DNA of 64,000 nt from Helicobacter sp. MIT 11-5569 (lineage in GTDB: Bacteria > Campylobacterota > Campylobacteria > Campylobacterales > Helicobacteraceae), in NCBI RefSeq assembly GCF_000765695.2, contig NZ_JRPB02000001.1, positions 124,001 to 188,000 on the forward strand. The letters run 5' to 3'. Made by a program: the position numbers and the translations under genes. Positions 37,340 to 48,869 of the stretch are shown piece by piece. Positions within the stretch are counted from its first letter, which is position 1, and each line of letters opens with the position of its first letter. The notes under the pieces were generated by a model. That model made no database searches and was not told the DNA's origin. It saw only the letters and a program-made list of their open reading frames with translations.

Positions 37340-38232
37340 TGGCAAAGAAGAAAGCAGGTTTAGGGAGAGGATTAGAAGCAATACTTGGCGAAGTGGAAGA
37401 AGCATATCAAAATGATTTGAATGATACTTCTGGGCTTGTCGTAGAAATTGACTTAGACAAAATTAAGCCTAACCCATTGCAACCACGTAAAATTTTTGAT
37501 GATGATGCTCTAAGAGAACTTGCGGCTTCTATTGAAGAGCATGGATTATTACAACCTATTTTAGTTTATGAAGATAGCAAAGATACAGATTTTTATTATC
37601 TTATTGCTGGTGAGCGCCGTTTGCGCGCAAGCAAACTTGCTAAAAAAGAGAGCATAAAAGCAATTATTGTTGATGTTCAAACAGATAAATTGCGAGAATT
37701 AGCATTAATTGAAAATATCCAACGTGAAGATCTTAATCCTATTGACTTAGCGCATTCTTATAAAGAGTTGATTGAAGATTATGGTATCACACATGAAGAG
37801 GTGGCAAAACGCCTTTCAAAGTCTCGCGCACAGATTACAAATACATTGCGTTTGCTTGATCTTAGCCAAGAAGTTCAAGAGTTGGTGTTGGCAAATAAAA
37901 TTTCTCAAGGGCATGCTAAGATTTTAGTTGCGTTGCCGCAAGAAAAACAGAATCTCATTGCAAGTTCTATTGTAGGACAAAAGTTAAGCGTGCATGCAAC
38001 AGAAAAAATTGTTAAAAGTTTTAAAGATTCTAAGGATTCTAAAATTCTTCCAAAATCTTTACAAGATACCAAACAGAAAAATCTTAGTAAAAACTCTGAA
38101 ACCATTTTAAATACTTGTTGTCAAATATTAAAAAATAATGGAATTTTGGCGGATATTAAAAAAAATCGGTTAATTGTAGAGTTTAGTAACGACGAGGAGG
38201 TGAAAAAGTTTAGTAAAATTTTACCAATATGA
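37339..38232 (+). CDS. parB: Chromosome partition protein ParB (Spo0J)
   Basis: A 297-residue DNA-binding CTPase that loads on parS sites. The N-terminal nuclease-like domain has PNPLQPRKIFDDDALRELAA and the CTP-binding box AGERRLRASKLA, followed by ENIQREDLNPIDLA. The central helix-turn-helix is THEEVAKRLSKSRAQITNTLRLL. The linker from about 215 to 260 is rich in Lys, Asp and Ser, and the C terminus should dimerise. The best CACGTG-cored candidate parS seen is inside the helicase gene, and it is weak. Confidence 0.94.
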   Translation: MAKKKAGLGRGLEAILGEVEEAYQNDLNDTSGLVVEIDLDKIKPNPLQPRKIFDDDALRELAASIEEHGLLQPILVYEDSKDTDFYYLIAGERRLRASKLAKKESIKAIIVDVQTDKLRELALIENIQREDLNPIDLAHSYKELIEDYGITHEEVAKRLSKSRAQITNTLRLLDLSQEVQELVLANKISQGHAKILVALPQEKQNLIASSIVGQKLSVHATEKIVKSFKDSKDSKILPKSLQDTKQKNLSKNSETILNTCCQILKNNGILADIKKNRLIVEFSNDEEVKKFSKILPI

Positions 38233-38264
38233 ACTTTTTAAGAAAAACTTAGAAAAAGTCGTGA

Positions 38265-38270
38265 TAGAAT
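38265..38270 (+). promoter_or_regulatory. Possible -10 box ahead of the ATP synthase genes
   Basis: TAGAAT lies 37 bases before the atpF' start in a 74-base gap after parB, so the ATP synthase operon may have its own promoter besides read-through. Confidence 0.45.
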
Positions 38271-38306
38271 AAAAGGCATTTTAGAAAATTAAAGAAAGGA
38301 GTGCAA

Positions 38307-38732
38307 ATGACTATTATCCCAACTCCTTGGGTAATGGCGTTAGTTTTTGTTATTTTTCTTATATTGATGTATTTATTAAATCGTATGCTTTATAAGCCTT
38401 TATTAGGATTTATGGATACACGTGATGCATCAATTAGAAAAGATAGCGAAGGGATTGATGGCAATACTGCAGATATTAGAGCCTTAAAAAAGGAAGCGAA
38501 TGATATTTTGCAAAAAGCTAAGGAAGAAGCAGCCTTAATCAAAAATAAGGCTCACGATAGCGCAAAACAAACTGCAGAAATAAAAATCTCTCAAAAAAAA
38601 GAAGAATTAGCGCAAAAATACAGTATGTTTATGTCGGAATTAGAAGACGAAAAGGCAAGATTAAAAGCATCTTTAAATTCCGAGATTCCACTCTTTAAAG
38701 AGAGCTTGCAAGCTAAACTTAAAAAACTTTAA
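38307..38732 (+). CDS. atpF': ATP synthase F0 subunit b'
   Basis: A 141-residue peripheral-stalk subunit. One membrane helix near the N terminus (about residues 8-25, WVMALVFVIFLILMYLLN) is followed by a long charged coiled coil. RMLYKPLLGFMDTRDASIRK is the typical b-type boundary. I use the ATG at 38307 with AAGGAG 5 bases upstream rather than a GTG at 38301. Two different b genes (b' and b) in tandem are normal for this group. The genes for subunits a and c are not here. Confidence 0.88.
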   Translation: MTIIPTPWVMALVFVIFLILMYLLNRMLYKPLLGFMDTRDASIRKDSEGIDGNTADIRALKKEANDILQKAKEEAALIKNKAHDSAKQTAEIKISQKKEELAQKYSMFMSELEDEKARLKASLNSEIPLFKESLQAKLKKL

Positions 38733-38742
38733 GGAGGATGAA

Positions 38743-39261
38743 GTGAATAAGAAAATTTATTTTTTATCATTAGTGTTTTCTCCAGCTATACTTTTTGCTG
38801 CTAGCGGAGAAAGTGCTGACTATGATATTATTGAGAGAACAATCAATTTTGTGATTTTCTTTGCTCTTGTATATTATTTTGCAGCAGACGCTATTAAAAA
38901 TATTTTTAAGGCACGTAGAGATGAAATTGCAAATTCTTTAGCAAAAATTCAGGAGAAATTGCAAGATTCCAAGAAAGCAAAAGAAAAAGCTTTAAATAGT
39001 CTTGAAGATGCCAAGAAAACTGCACGCGACATTGTAGAAACGGCACATAAAGAGTCTGTAATTATTACACAAAAAGTTGAAGAAACTACAAAAATTGAGA
39101 TTGAGAATCTTGTTCGTCAATACAATGACCATATTGCATTTGAGCAAAGGAAGGCTGAAAAACTTATTATTGATGAGATTTTATCTGAATTCTTAAATAA
39201 AGATTCTGTGGCTTTAAGCAAAGATGTCTTAGCACAATCTTTATTAAAAAAGGCGGCGTAA
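38743..39261 (+). CDS. atpF: ATP synthase F0 subunit b
   Basis: A 172-residue second b-type subunit. It starts with a cleavable-looking hydrophobic stretch (KIYFLSLVFSPAILFAASG) before the membrane helix FVIFFALVYYFAADAIKNIF, then a coiled-coil stalk. An N-terminal extra segment of this kind is common in Campylobacterota atpF. The start is GTG, with AAGGAGG upstream; an ATG 5 bases earlier is in a frame that stops at once. The stop abuts the atpH ATG. Confidence 0.88.
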   Translation: MNKKIYFLSLVFSPAILFAASGESADYDIIERTINFVIFFALVYYFAADAIKNIFKARRDEIANSLAKIQEKLQDSKKAKEKALNSLEDAKKTARDIVETAHKESVIITQKVEETTKIEIENLVRQYNDHIAFEQRKAEKLIIDEILSEFLNKDSVALSKDVLAQSLLKKAA

Positions 39262-39798
39262 ATGAAAGATTTAATTGCAAAGCGTTATGTAAAGGCATTG
39301 GCTTTTTCTTTACCTCAAAAAGAACTTGAAGAGATTGTGGCTCTGCTTGAAAAATTGGCAGTCGCAAATTCGATTCCAAAATTTAGAGATATTATAGAAT
39401 CTCCTTATGTTACTTCAACACAGAAAGTGGATTTTATTCTAAAAGGTATTTTGGATAATACGGCAAGTGCAAAATTTGTAAATTTTGTTAAAGTGTTAGC
39501 AGAGCATAAGCGATTAGATTTGTTTGAGGAGCTTCATAGAGAATTGTCTTCTCATTTAGCGGCTTTAAACAAAGAATATATTGCAAAACTAATTGTTAAT
39601 GACAGCTATGAAGATTCTATGCTCCAAGAAATTGAGAGTAAATTTAGCAAAAAGCTCGGTGTAAATCTTTTATTAAAACAGCAAGTTGTGGAAAATGCTG
39701 GGATTAAACTTGTTGTAGAAGATTTGGGTGTGGAAGTTTCTTTTTCTCAAGAGAAATTTATTAATGACTTGAGAAATCATATTTTAAAAGCATTTTAA
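39262..39798 (+). CDS. atpH: ATP synthase F1 subunit delta
   Basis: A 178-residue subunit that sits on top of the F1 head and joins it to the b stalk. LIAKRYVKALAFSL is the family's opening helix, and the C-terminal segment (VENAGIKLVVEDLGVEVSFSQEKFINDLRNHILK) is the conserved end. It starts directly at the atpF stop (TAAATG), so the two are coupled. Confidence 0.92.
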   Translation: MKDLIAKRYVKALAFSLPQKELEEIVALLEKLAVANSIPKFRDIIESPYVTSTQKVDFILKGILDNTASAKFVNFVKVLAEHKRLDLFEELHRELSSHLAALNKEYIAKLIVNDSYEDSMLQEIESKFSKKLGVNLLLKQQVVENAGIKLVVEDLGVEVSFSQEKFINDLRNHILKAF

Positions 39799-39817
39799 TT
39801 TTAGATAAGGAGTAGCA

Positions 39818-41332
39818 GTGGTAGCAAAGTTACAAGCAGATGAAATTAGTTCTATCATCAAAGAAAGAATTGATAATTTTGAACTTGATTTAGATATTGC
39901 GCAGACAGGGAAAGTTGTCGCGTATGCAGATGGTGTTGCAAAGGTTTATGGGCTTAAAAATGCAATGAATTATGAGATGGTTGAGTTTGATACAGGCGAT
40001 AAAGGTCTTGCATCTAGCTTAGAAGAAGGCAGTGTCGGTGTTGTTGTTTTAGGTGCTGGAAAAGAAATTAAGGAAGGCACTTCAGTAAAGCGTCTAGGAA
40101 AACTTTTGCGTGTGCCAGTTGGCGATAGAATGATGGGGCGCGTTGTGAATGCACTTGGTGATCCAATTGATGGTAAGGGTGCAGTTGAAGCAAAAGAATA
40201 TCGTTTTATGGAAGAAAAAGCACCGGGAATTATGGCTAGAAAATCTGTGCATGAGCCACTTCAAACAGGTTTAAAAGCTATAGATGCACTTGTGCCAATT
40301 GGTAGAGGACAAAGAGAATTAATTATTGGCGATAGGCAAACAGGAAAAACAACAGTGGCAATTGATACAATTATCAATCAAAAAGGACAAGATGTTGTTT
40401 GTATCTATGTAGCAATCGGACAAAAAGAATCCACAGTTGCACAAGTAGTGAGAAAACTTGAAGAACATGGTGCAATGGAATATACAATCATTGTCAATGC
40501 TCCAGCTTCTGATTCTGCTGCAATGCAATATCTAGCACCTTACGCGGGCGTAACAATGGGAGAATACTTTAGGGACAATGGAAGACACGCGCTTATTGTA
40601 TATGATGATTTAAGTAAGCACGCAGTAGCATATCGTGAAATGTCTTTGATTCTTAGACGCCCTCCAGGACGTGAAGCATTCCCTGGTGATGTATTCTATC
40701 TACACTCAAGATTGCTAGAAAGAGCTGCAAAAGTTAGTGATGAATTAGGAGCAGGTTCTTTGACAGCATTACCTATCATTGAAACACAAGCAGGCGATGT
40801 GGCAGCATATATTCCAACAAATGTTATTTCTATTACAGATGGTCAAATTTTCTTAGAAACAGATTTATTTAACTCTGGAATTCGTCCTGCAATTAATGTT
40901 GGTTTATCTGTATCTCGTGTAGGTGGTGCTGCACAGATTAAAGCAACCAAGCAAGTTTCAGGAACTCTAAGACTTGACTTAGCACAATATCGTGAATTAC
41001 AGGCTTTTGCGCAATTTGCATCTGACTTAGATGAATCAAGTAGAAAACAATTGGATAGAGGGCAAAGAATGGTTGAGATTCTTAAGCAGCCACCATATTC
41101 TCCATTACCCATTGAACGCCAAGTTGTAATTATTTTTGCAGGTGCTAGAGGATATATGGATGATATAGCTGTTGCTAATATTACGAAATTTGAGGCTGAT
41201 CTATATCCATTTTTGGAAGCGAAATATCCACAGATATTTGAAGATATTCGTTCTAAAAAAATGTTGGATAAAGATATTGAAGAAACACTTTGCAAAGCGT
41301 TAGAAGAATTTAAATCTAGTTTTGCCGTATAA
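39818..41332 (+). CDS. atpA: ATP synthase F1 subunit alpha
   Basis: The 504-residue non-catalytic nucleotide-binding subunit. It has the P loop [42 protein letters not shown] (the Walker B region) and the arginine-finger segment [10 protein letters not shown]. Length is standard. The start is GTG at 39818, with AGGAG 6 bases before it. It lies in the order delta, alpha, gamma, beta, epsilon. Confidence 0.97.
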   Translation: MVAKLQADEISSIIKERIDNFELDLDIAQTGKVVAYADGVAKVYGLKNAMNYEMVEFDTGDKGLASSLEEGSVGVVVLGAGKEIKEGTSVKRLGKLLRVPVGDRMMGRVVNALGDPIDGKGAVEAKEYRFMEEKAPGIMARKSVHEPLQTGLKAIDALVPIGRGQRELIIGDRQTGKTTVAIDTIINQKGQDVVCIYVAIGQKESTVAQVVRKLEEHGAMEYTIIVNAPASDSAAMQYLAPYAGVTMGEYFRDNGRHALIVYDDLSKHAVAYREMSLILRRPPGREAFPGDVFYLHSRLLERAAKVSDELGAGSLTALPIIETQAGDVAAYIPTNVISITDGQIFLETDLFNSGIRPAINVGLSVSRVGGAAQIKATKQVSGTLRLDLAQYRELQAFAQFASDLDESSRKQLDRGQRMVEILKQPPYSPLPIERQVVIIFAGARGYMDDIAVANITKFEADLYPFLEAKYPQIFEDIRSKKMLDKDIEETLCKALEEFKSSFAV

Positions 41333-41347
41333 AAGTAGGGAGTTGTT

Positions 41348-43664
<2,317 letters not shown>

Positions 43665-43673
43665 GGAACTTTG

Positions 43674-44066
43674 ATGGAAACCTTAAAATTAGATATTGTA
43701 ACTCCAGAAGGCAAGATTTTTTCTAATGACGTAAAGAGTGTTACCCTTCCGGGAAGTGAAGGTGAATTTGGAGTCCTTCCTGGGCATGTCGGAATTGTAA
43801 CAACATTACATGCTGGTGTGATTGAAATCGAGAAAGTTGATGGGAAAAGAGAAATTGTTGCTATTAACTGGGGGCATGCAAAAGTTGATGAGAGAAGCGT
43901 AGATGTTTTAGCAGAAGGTGCAGTGGATATTAATGGTGATAATGAGAGTGAGATTGCGCAAGCTATTGCTAATGCAAAACAATTACTTGAAGAATCAACA
44001 GATAATAATATTGCTGTTTCTATGGTAGTTTCTCGTATTGAGAATGCTGCAAAGAGTGTATTGTGA
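43674..44066 (+). CDS. atpC: ATP synthase F1 subunit epsilon
   Basis: A 130-residue rotor subunit. The beta-sandwich has KLDIVTPEGKIFSNDVKSVT and PGSEGEFGVLPGHVGIVT, the family signature; a C-terminal helical hairpin inhibits ATP hydrolysis in relatives. The ATG at 43674 has AAGGA 6 bases upstream; a TTG one codon earlier lacks one. The stop overlaps the GTG start of tolQ (GTGA), so translation of tolQ is coupled to that of atpC. Confidence 0.94.
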   Translation: METLKLDIVTPEGKIFSNDVKSVTLPGSEGEFGVLPGHVGIVTTLHAGVIEIEKVDGKREIVAINWGHAKVDERSVDVLAEGAVDINGDNESEIAQAIANAKQLLEESTDNNIAVSMVVSRIENAAKSVL

Positions 44067-44635
44067 GTCTCTTGACACTACTAGGCAACTACGGAATCAC
44101 AACCGTAGTTGTATTAGCTTGGCTTTCTTTATATTTCATTTTGATCCTTTGGATTTTTATATACCGTTATTTTTCAATTTCAATGATTATATCAGGGGAA
44201 AAGAAATGTCTTGAGACATTGCTTGGCGGTCGCAATGCTCTACCTAAAAGCTCGTTGCTTGGTGCAAATTTAATTGGAATTGACAAAAGACTAACAGAAC
44301 CTATGTTGCAATATGCGCTAGATAAGGCAATTAAAGACGCTACAATTGGTTTAACATTTTTGGCTATTGTTGCTTCAACAGCTCCTTTTATTGGATTGTT
44401 TGGAACAGTTGTTGAAATTTTGGAAGCTTTTTCTAAACTTGGTGAAAATTCAAAAGCAACCTTAGATGTTATTGCTCCAGTAATTTCAAAAGCACTTGTT
44501 GCAACTGCAGCTGGAATCTTAACGGCTATTCCAGCCTATTCTTTTAATTTGTTTTTAAAACGCAAAGTCTTTGAGCTTAATACTTATTTGCAATTACAAA
44601 TTAATGTCTTAATTTCTCCAAAGTCTGCTACTTAA
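44063..44635 (+). CDS. tolQ: TolQ/ExbB-family motor protein
   Basis: A 190-residue inner-membrane protein with three membrane helices (about 12-34, 98-120 and 136-165). AIVASTAPFIGLFGTVVEIL and ISKALVATAAGILTAIPA are the family's pore helices. With TolR it uses the proton gradient to drive TolA. The GTG start overlaps the atpC stop by 4 bases. TolQ and ExbB cannot be told apart from the sequence alone; the tolR-tolA-tolB-pal neighbours favour TolQ, although some H. pylori annotations call it ExbB. Confidence 0.88.
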   Translation: MSLLTLLGNYGITTVVVLAWLSLYFILILWIFIYRYFSISMIISGEKKCLETLLGGRNALPKSSLLGANLIGIDKRLTEPMLQYALDKAIKDATIGLTFLAIVASTAPFIGLFGTVVEILEAFSKLGENSKATLDVIAPVISKALVATAAGILTAIPAYSFNLFLKRKVFELNTYLQLQINVLISPKSAT

Positions 44636-44651
44636 AATTTGGAGTTTTATT

Positions 44652-45050
44652 TTGAAATCACATTATAATTGGGATGAAACTCCAGAATTAAATATCACTC
44701 CTTTAGTAGATATTATGCTTGTGTTATTAGCAATTTTAATGGTAACAGCACCAGTAATTGTTTATCAAGAAGAAATTGCTTTGCCACAAGGTTCTAAAAG
44801 CACAAAAATGCAAGAGGATTCAAAGATAGAGATTCGAGTAGATTTAAAACGCAATATTTATCTTAAAGATGATATTTTAACATTTGATAGTTTTCCTGAC
44901 GCATTTGTCGTTTTTGCAAATGCTTATGATAAAGATACACAAGTATATATTAGAGCAGATAAAAACTTAAAATATGATGATGTAATCTATATTTTAAGGA
45001 TTGCGAAACAAAGCGGATTTTCAAGGGTTTCACTCGTTACCGATGGCTAA
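44652..45050 (+). CDS. tolR: TolR/ExbD-family motor protein
   Basis: A 132-residue protein with one membrane helix (LVDIMLVLLAILMVTAPVIV). The Asp in TPLVDIMLVLL is the proton-relay residue of the family. A small periplasmic domain follows, ending KQSGFSRVSLVTDG. The start is TTG with GGAG 7 bases upstream; no in-frame ATG exists before the helix. The end overlaps the tolA start by 8 bases. Confidence 0.9.
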   Translation: MKSHYNWDETPELNITPLVDIMLVLLAILMVTAPVIVYQEEIALPQGSKSTKMQEDSKIEIRVDLKRNIYLKDDILTFDSFPDAFVVFANAYDKDTQVYIRADKNLKYDDVIYILRIAKQSGFSRVSLVTDG

Positions 45051-45777
45051 AATCATTTTATTTTTTACAAGTGGCGGTCTCTCTGTTTTTTGTTATGCTT
45101 CAATCATTGTATTGTTACTTTGGCGTTTTTATGAAATCAATGATACTCCAAAAGCTTATACAACTTATAAAGAAACGACTTTTAATATCTCTTTAATAGA
45201 AGAATCTCAACCAAAAAATCAAATTAAGGTTACACAAAAGCGTGTGGAGAAAAAAGTAAAAGATATTCCCATCAAAAAAGAAAGTGCTTCTGTGAGTCCA
45301 AATGCTGGGGCTGGTATTAATGATTTATTTAAGCAAGTAGAATCTAAAGTGCCAGTGAAATCTACAAAACCACCTAGCCAAAATGATAAAATTGCTAAAA
45401 ATAAAAAGGCGAAAAAGAGTGCGCAAAATGAAAATCTTGCTGATGAGCTAGAAAAAATTATGGCAAATTTAGATACGCAAAAAACATTAAGTTTTACTAC
45501 CCCAAAAGGAGAATATGATGCGTTTTATGCGAAAGTGCATGAAATTTTAGCTCAAAATTGGAATCCTATGCGGACAAGTAGAGAGCATTTTGCAGAAGTA
45601 GCAATTACTATTGATGCACAAGGAAGGTTTTCTTATGTAATTGTTAAGAAATCAGGAGATTTAGAATTTGATAACGCTTTGAGTAGCTTTTTAGATATAA
45701 TGCGCTCTCAAGAATTTCCTCCTTATGAAGGTGGAAATAGTACTAAAATTATGGTAACTTTTAAAACTGAGGTGTAA
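45043..45777 (+). CDS. tolA: TolA/TonB-like energy transducer
   Basis: A 244-residue protein with one N-terminal membrane helix (ILFFTSGGLSVFCYASIIVLLLW). A short periplasmic spacer rich in Lys, Ser and Pro (residues 50-135) leads to a C-terminal TonB-like domain (EHFAEVAITIDAQGRFSYVIVKKSG, then LDIMRSQEFPPYEGG). E. coli TolA is far longer because of its central helix. I start at the ATG at 45043, 8 bases inside tolR; the frame also opens earlier at a TTG at 45001, but that part is tolR in another frame. It should join TolQR to TolB and Pal. Confidence 0.85.
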   Translation: MAKIILFFTSGGLSVFCYASIIVLLLWRFYEINDTPKAYTTYKETTFNISLIEESQPKNQIKVTQKRVEKKVKDIPIKKESASVSPNAGAGINDLFKQVESKVPVKSTKPPSQNDKIAKNKKAKKSAQNENLADELEKIMANLDTQKTLSFTTPKGEYDAFYAKVHEILAQNWNPMRTSREHFAEVAITIDAQGRFSYVIVKKSGDLEFDNALSSFLDIMRSQEFPPYEGGNSTKIMVTFKTEV

Positions 45778-45779
45778 AA

Positions 45780-47060
45780 ATGAAAAAGATTGTTTTTGTA
45801 TTATTGTGTTTTTGTGGGTTTGCTTCTGCAAATCAAATTGATGCTACTTTGGAGGTTGTAAAGAAGTTTGGAAATCTTCCTAATATCTTAGTTCAAAATG
45901 CGGGTGGCAATTATTCAGAGCGTGAGTTTAGCCAAAGAATTTTTAAGATGTTAATTGCAGATTTGAAAGTTACTGGGCATTTTGCAGTAGATGAGGCAAA
46001 AGATGTTATTTCTAGTGAAATGCTTGTCAATTTTGATGAGTATCGCAAAAATAAAGTTGATTTAGTTGCACGTATTAAAGCAGAAAAGAAAGGTGAGAGT
46101 ATTGTTGCAAAATTACAACTCTATGATGCGAATTCTGGTTTAGTTGCGCTAAGTAAAGAATATAGGGGTGCTCAACAGGAAATTTATCCTTTTTTAGCTC
46201 ATAGGATGGCAATTGATATTAATGCTTATATAAAAGCTCCGAGTGTAGATTGGATGGAAAGAATGGTGGTTTTGTCATATTATACAAAACCCGGAGAAAG
46301 TGAAATTTTAATGAGTGATTATACGCTAACCTATAAAAAGAAAGTGTTGGGAGGAGGTTTAAATATTTTTCCAAAATGGGCAAATAATGAACAAACTGCA
46401 TTTTATTACACGAAGTATCTCGATAAACCGACATTGTTTATGTTTGATTTAACAACAGGGCAAAATAAAAAAATGTTTGATAGTAATGGCATGCTTATTG
46501 CTTCTGATGTCAGCAATGATGGCAATAAGATTCTACTTACAATGGCACCAAGCGAACAACCTGATATTTTTATATATGATGTAACAAGTGGGTCATTAAC
46601 GCGTTTAACAAAATATAGCGGAATTGATGTCAGCGGTAATTTTATTGATAATGAAGAACGCGTGATGTTTATCTCGGATCGTTTAGGTTATCCTAATGTA
46701 TTTGCAATCCCAATTAGTGGAGAAACTTCTGGAAAAGTGGAGCAAATGGTATTCCATGGTCGCAATAATAATGCAGCAAATGCACATGGAAATTATATTG
46801 TATATTCTAGCCGTGAAAGTAGCAGCGAGTTTAGTCGAAATACTTTTAATCTTTATCTTGTATCTACAAAAAGTGATTTTATTCGACGCTTAAGCGCAAA
46901 TGGAGTTAATCAATTACCACGCTTTGCAAAAGATGGAGAAACAATTATGTATATTAAACATGAAGCAAATCAAAGTGCGCTTGGAATTATTCGTTTAAAT
47001 TACAATAAAACATTACTTTTTCCTTTAAAAGGTGAAGTAATTCAATCAATGGATTGGTAA
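45780..47060 (+). CDS. tolB: Tol-Pal periplasmic beta-propeller protein TolB
   Basis: A 426-residue protein with a signal peptide (MKKIVFVLLCFCGFASANQ). The N-terminal domain is alpha-beta and is followed by WD40-like beta-propeller repeats: FPKWANNEQTAFYYTKY, ASDVSNDGNKILLTMAPSE and DVSGNFIDNEERVMFISDRLG are successive blades with the DGxKIxF pattern. It binds Pal and TolA in the periplasm. It follows tolA by 2 bases. Confidence 0.94.
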   Translation: MKKIVFVLLCFCGFASANQIDATLEVVKKFGNLPNILVQNAGGNYSEREFSQRIFKMLIADLKVTGHFAVDEAKDVISSEMLVNFDEYRKNKVDLVARIKAEKKGESIVAKLQLYDANSGLVALSKEYRGAQQEIYPFLAHRMAIDINAYIKAPSVDWMERMVVLSYYTKPGESEILMSDYTLTYKKKVLGGGLNIFPKWANNEQTAFYYTKYLDKPTLFMFDLTTGQNKKMFDSNGMLIASDVSNDGNKILLTMAPSEQPDIFIYDVTSGSLTRLTKYSGIDVSGNFIDNEERVMFISDRLGYPNVFAIPISGETSGKVEQMVFHGRNNNAANAHGNYIVYSSRESSSEFSRNTFNLYLVSTKSDFIRRLSANGVNQLPRFAKDGETIMYIKHEANQSALGIIRLNYNKTLLFPLKGEVIQSMDW

Positions 47061-47097
47061 AGAAATAAGAAATTTTTGCAAAAAATATTTTTTTTGG

Positions 47098-47103
47098 TAT
47101 AAT
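47098..47103 (+). promoter_or_regulatory. -10 box for pal
   Basis: TATAAT after an 8-T run, 35 bases before the pal ATG, so pal and cpoB can be made apart from the long upstream operon. Between the box and the ribosome site lies T6 followed by A9. Confidence 0.65.
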
Positions 47104-47137
47104 GTTATGTTTTTTAAAAAAAAATTAGGGAGAAGAA

Positions 47138-47659
47138 ATGAAAAAGTTTCTAGTTTTAGGTTCATTAGCAGCTGTATTATTAGTGACAGGTTGTAGCCAA
47201 AAAAGTGGCGTAGAATCTGATTCAAATGCTCAAAATAACAGATATTATAGTGATGGTAGTGGCTATGATTATAATAGAGACAATTTTGTAAGCCTTGAAG
47301 AGAGAATCAACTATGTAGAAAATGGTTTGAGTAATGTATTTTTTGATTTTGACCAATTTATAGTGCGTTCAGATATGCAATCAGTAGTGGAAAGAGATGC
47401 AAGAATCTTATCTTCTATTTCTGCAGGCACATTAAATGTTAGAATTGAAGGAAATACTGATGAGTGGGGAACTGACGAATATAATTATGCTTTGGGATTA
47501 AAAAGAGCAGTTGCTGTCAAAGATGCACTTGTCGCAAAAGGTGTTGATGAGAACAAAACTGTTTTAGTAAGCTATGGTGAGAGCAAACCTACTTGTACAG
47601 CAAAAACAAAGGAATGTTGGGCTGAAAATAGAAAAGTAACATTTAAAATGTTACCATAA
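47138..47659 (+). CDS. pal: Peptidoglycan-associated lipoprotein Pal
   Basis: A 173-residue outer-membrane lipoprotein. The signal MKKFLVLGSLAAVLLVTGC ends in a lipobox with Cys19. The C-terminal OmpA-like domain has VFFDFDQFIVRSD, GNTDEWGTDEYNYALGLKRA and SYGESKPTC, where Asp and Arg bind diaminopimelate in peptidoglycan. With TolB and TolA it keeps the outer membrane tied down during division. AGGGAGAAG lies just upstream of the ATG. Confidence 0.95.
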   Translation: MKKFLVLGSLAAVLLVTGCSQKSGVESDSNAQNNRYYSDGSGYDYNRDNFVSLEERINYVENGLSNVFFDFDQFIVRSDMQSVVERDARILSSISAGTLNVRIEGNTDEWGTDEYNYALGLKRAVAVKDALVAKGVDENKTVLVSYGESKPTCTAKTKECWAENRKVTFKMLP

Positions 47660-47685
47660 TAAGCTGTTTTTTTAGGGTTGTTTCA

Positions 47686-48843
47686 TTGCAAAAGTTATTT
47701 GCCTCAAGTTTAGTTGTAGCAAGTTTAGTTTTTGCTCAAGAGCCGTCTGCATTTAATGCAGGTGGCACTATGCCACAAAAAACAGAACTACAAATTATTA
47801 ATGAAAGACTTTTTAATCTTTCTACGCAGGTAAAAAGCATAGAAGAATCTCAAGAAGGTTTAAAAAGTGTTTTTGAAGGGCAGATTCAAAGAGTGCAGGA
47901 TGTTGCTGGCAAAATAGAGCTGCTAAAAGGTGAAAACAACGCGACAATCACTGAAATAAGAAAACATACAGATTCTAATTTTGCATTGCAAAATGAAAAT
48001 ATTGAAAAAATTAAGCAGAGCATTTCTTCTCTTGGGGCATTGATAAAGAAAACAAATGCTCAAATGCAAGAAGAGATTAATGCATTGAAAGAAAAAATTG
48101 TAGCATTGGAATCCTCGCAGAGTGCAAAATCACAAAATATTCCCGCAAATAGCACATTAAGCCTAACAAGGGAAACAAATGCAACAAGTAATGAAACAAA
48201 TGTAGCAATTAATGCGTTGATTGCAAATGTTGAAAATAATGCAACACAGATTAAAGTAGAACAGCCCTCTTTAAATGCTAAGAGTATTGAAGAATTGCCA
48301 TTAGAGAAAAGTGAAGAAACAGAAAATGCACAAAAAATAGTAGAGCAAACAACATTATCGCAACAAAATAATGATGCTAATGCAGAAAATAAAAAAGAGA
48401 ATAACAATAAAGAAAACCAAAAAGTAGATTCTAAAAATTCCTCTCAAACGAAAAAAGAAACTCAAAAAACATCGGATTTAAAGAAAAAACCATTAGCGAA
48501 TGTTTTTCAAGAAGGAGAGCAGTTTTATAAAGATAAAAATTATGGATTGGCTGATGAATATTTGCAGTTTGCTGTAAAGGGAAATTATAAACCTGCTCGC
48601 GGGAATTATCTACTTGGTGAGATTGCATTTGAGCAAAAGCGTTACGAAGATGCAATTTATTATTATAAAACCAGTGCAACACGTTATGATAAGGCAGATT
48701 ACATGCCGCGCCTTATGTTAAATAGTGCAAAATCTTTTTTGTCTCTTAAAGAGAATGAACATGCAAATCGTTTTTTGGAGACTTTAATTACATTGTATCC
48801 AAAATCTAATGAAGCTAAAGAAGCAAAAAAACTTATTAAATAA
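47686..48843 (+). CDS. Tol-Pal system protein CpoB/YbgF-like
   Basis: A 385-residue periplasmic protein. A signal peptide (about residues 1-18, ending VFAQE) is followed by a coiled coil at about 30-150. The middle, 150-260, is of low complexity, rich in Asn, Glu, Thr and Lys. The C-terminal TPR domain (VFQEGEQFYKDKNYGLADEY, LGEIAFEQKRYEDAIYYYKT) is the YbgF/CpoB part. CpoB links Tol to cell-wall synthesis in E. coli. The start is TTG with AGGG 8 bases upstream. The TPR and Asn-rich parts vary fast between species. Confidence 0.84.
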   Translation: MQKLFASSLVVASLVFAQEPSAFNAGGTMPQKTELQIINERLFNLSTQVKSIEESQEGLKSVFEGQIQRVQDVAGKIELLKGENNATITEIRKHTDSNFALQNENIEKIKQSISSLGALIKKTNAQMQEEINALKEKIVALESSQSAKSQNIPANSTLSLTRETNATSNETNVAINALIANVENNATQIKVEQPSLNAKSIEELPLEKSEETENAQKIVEQTTLSQQNNDANAENKKENNNKENQKVDSKNSSQTKKETQKTSDLKKKPLANVFQEGEQFYKDKNYGLADEYLQFAVKGNYKPARGNYLLGEIAFEQKRYEDAIYYYKTSATRYDKADYMPRLMLNSAKSFLSLKENEHANRFLETLITLYPKSNEAKEAKKLIK

Positions 48844-48869
48844 TTTAATCTATAAAATAGGAGAAGATA

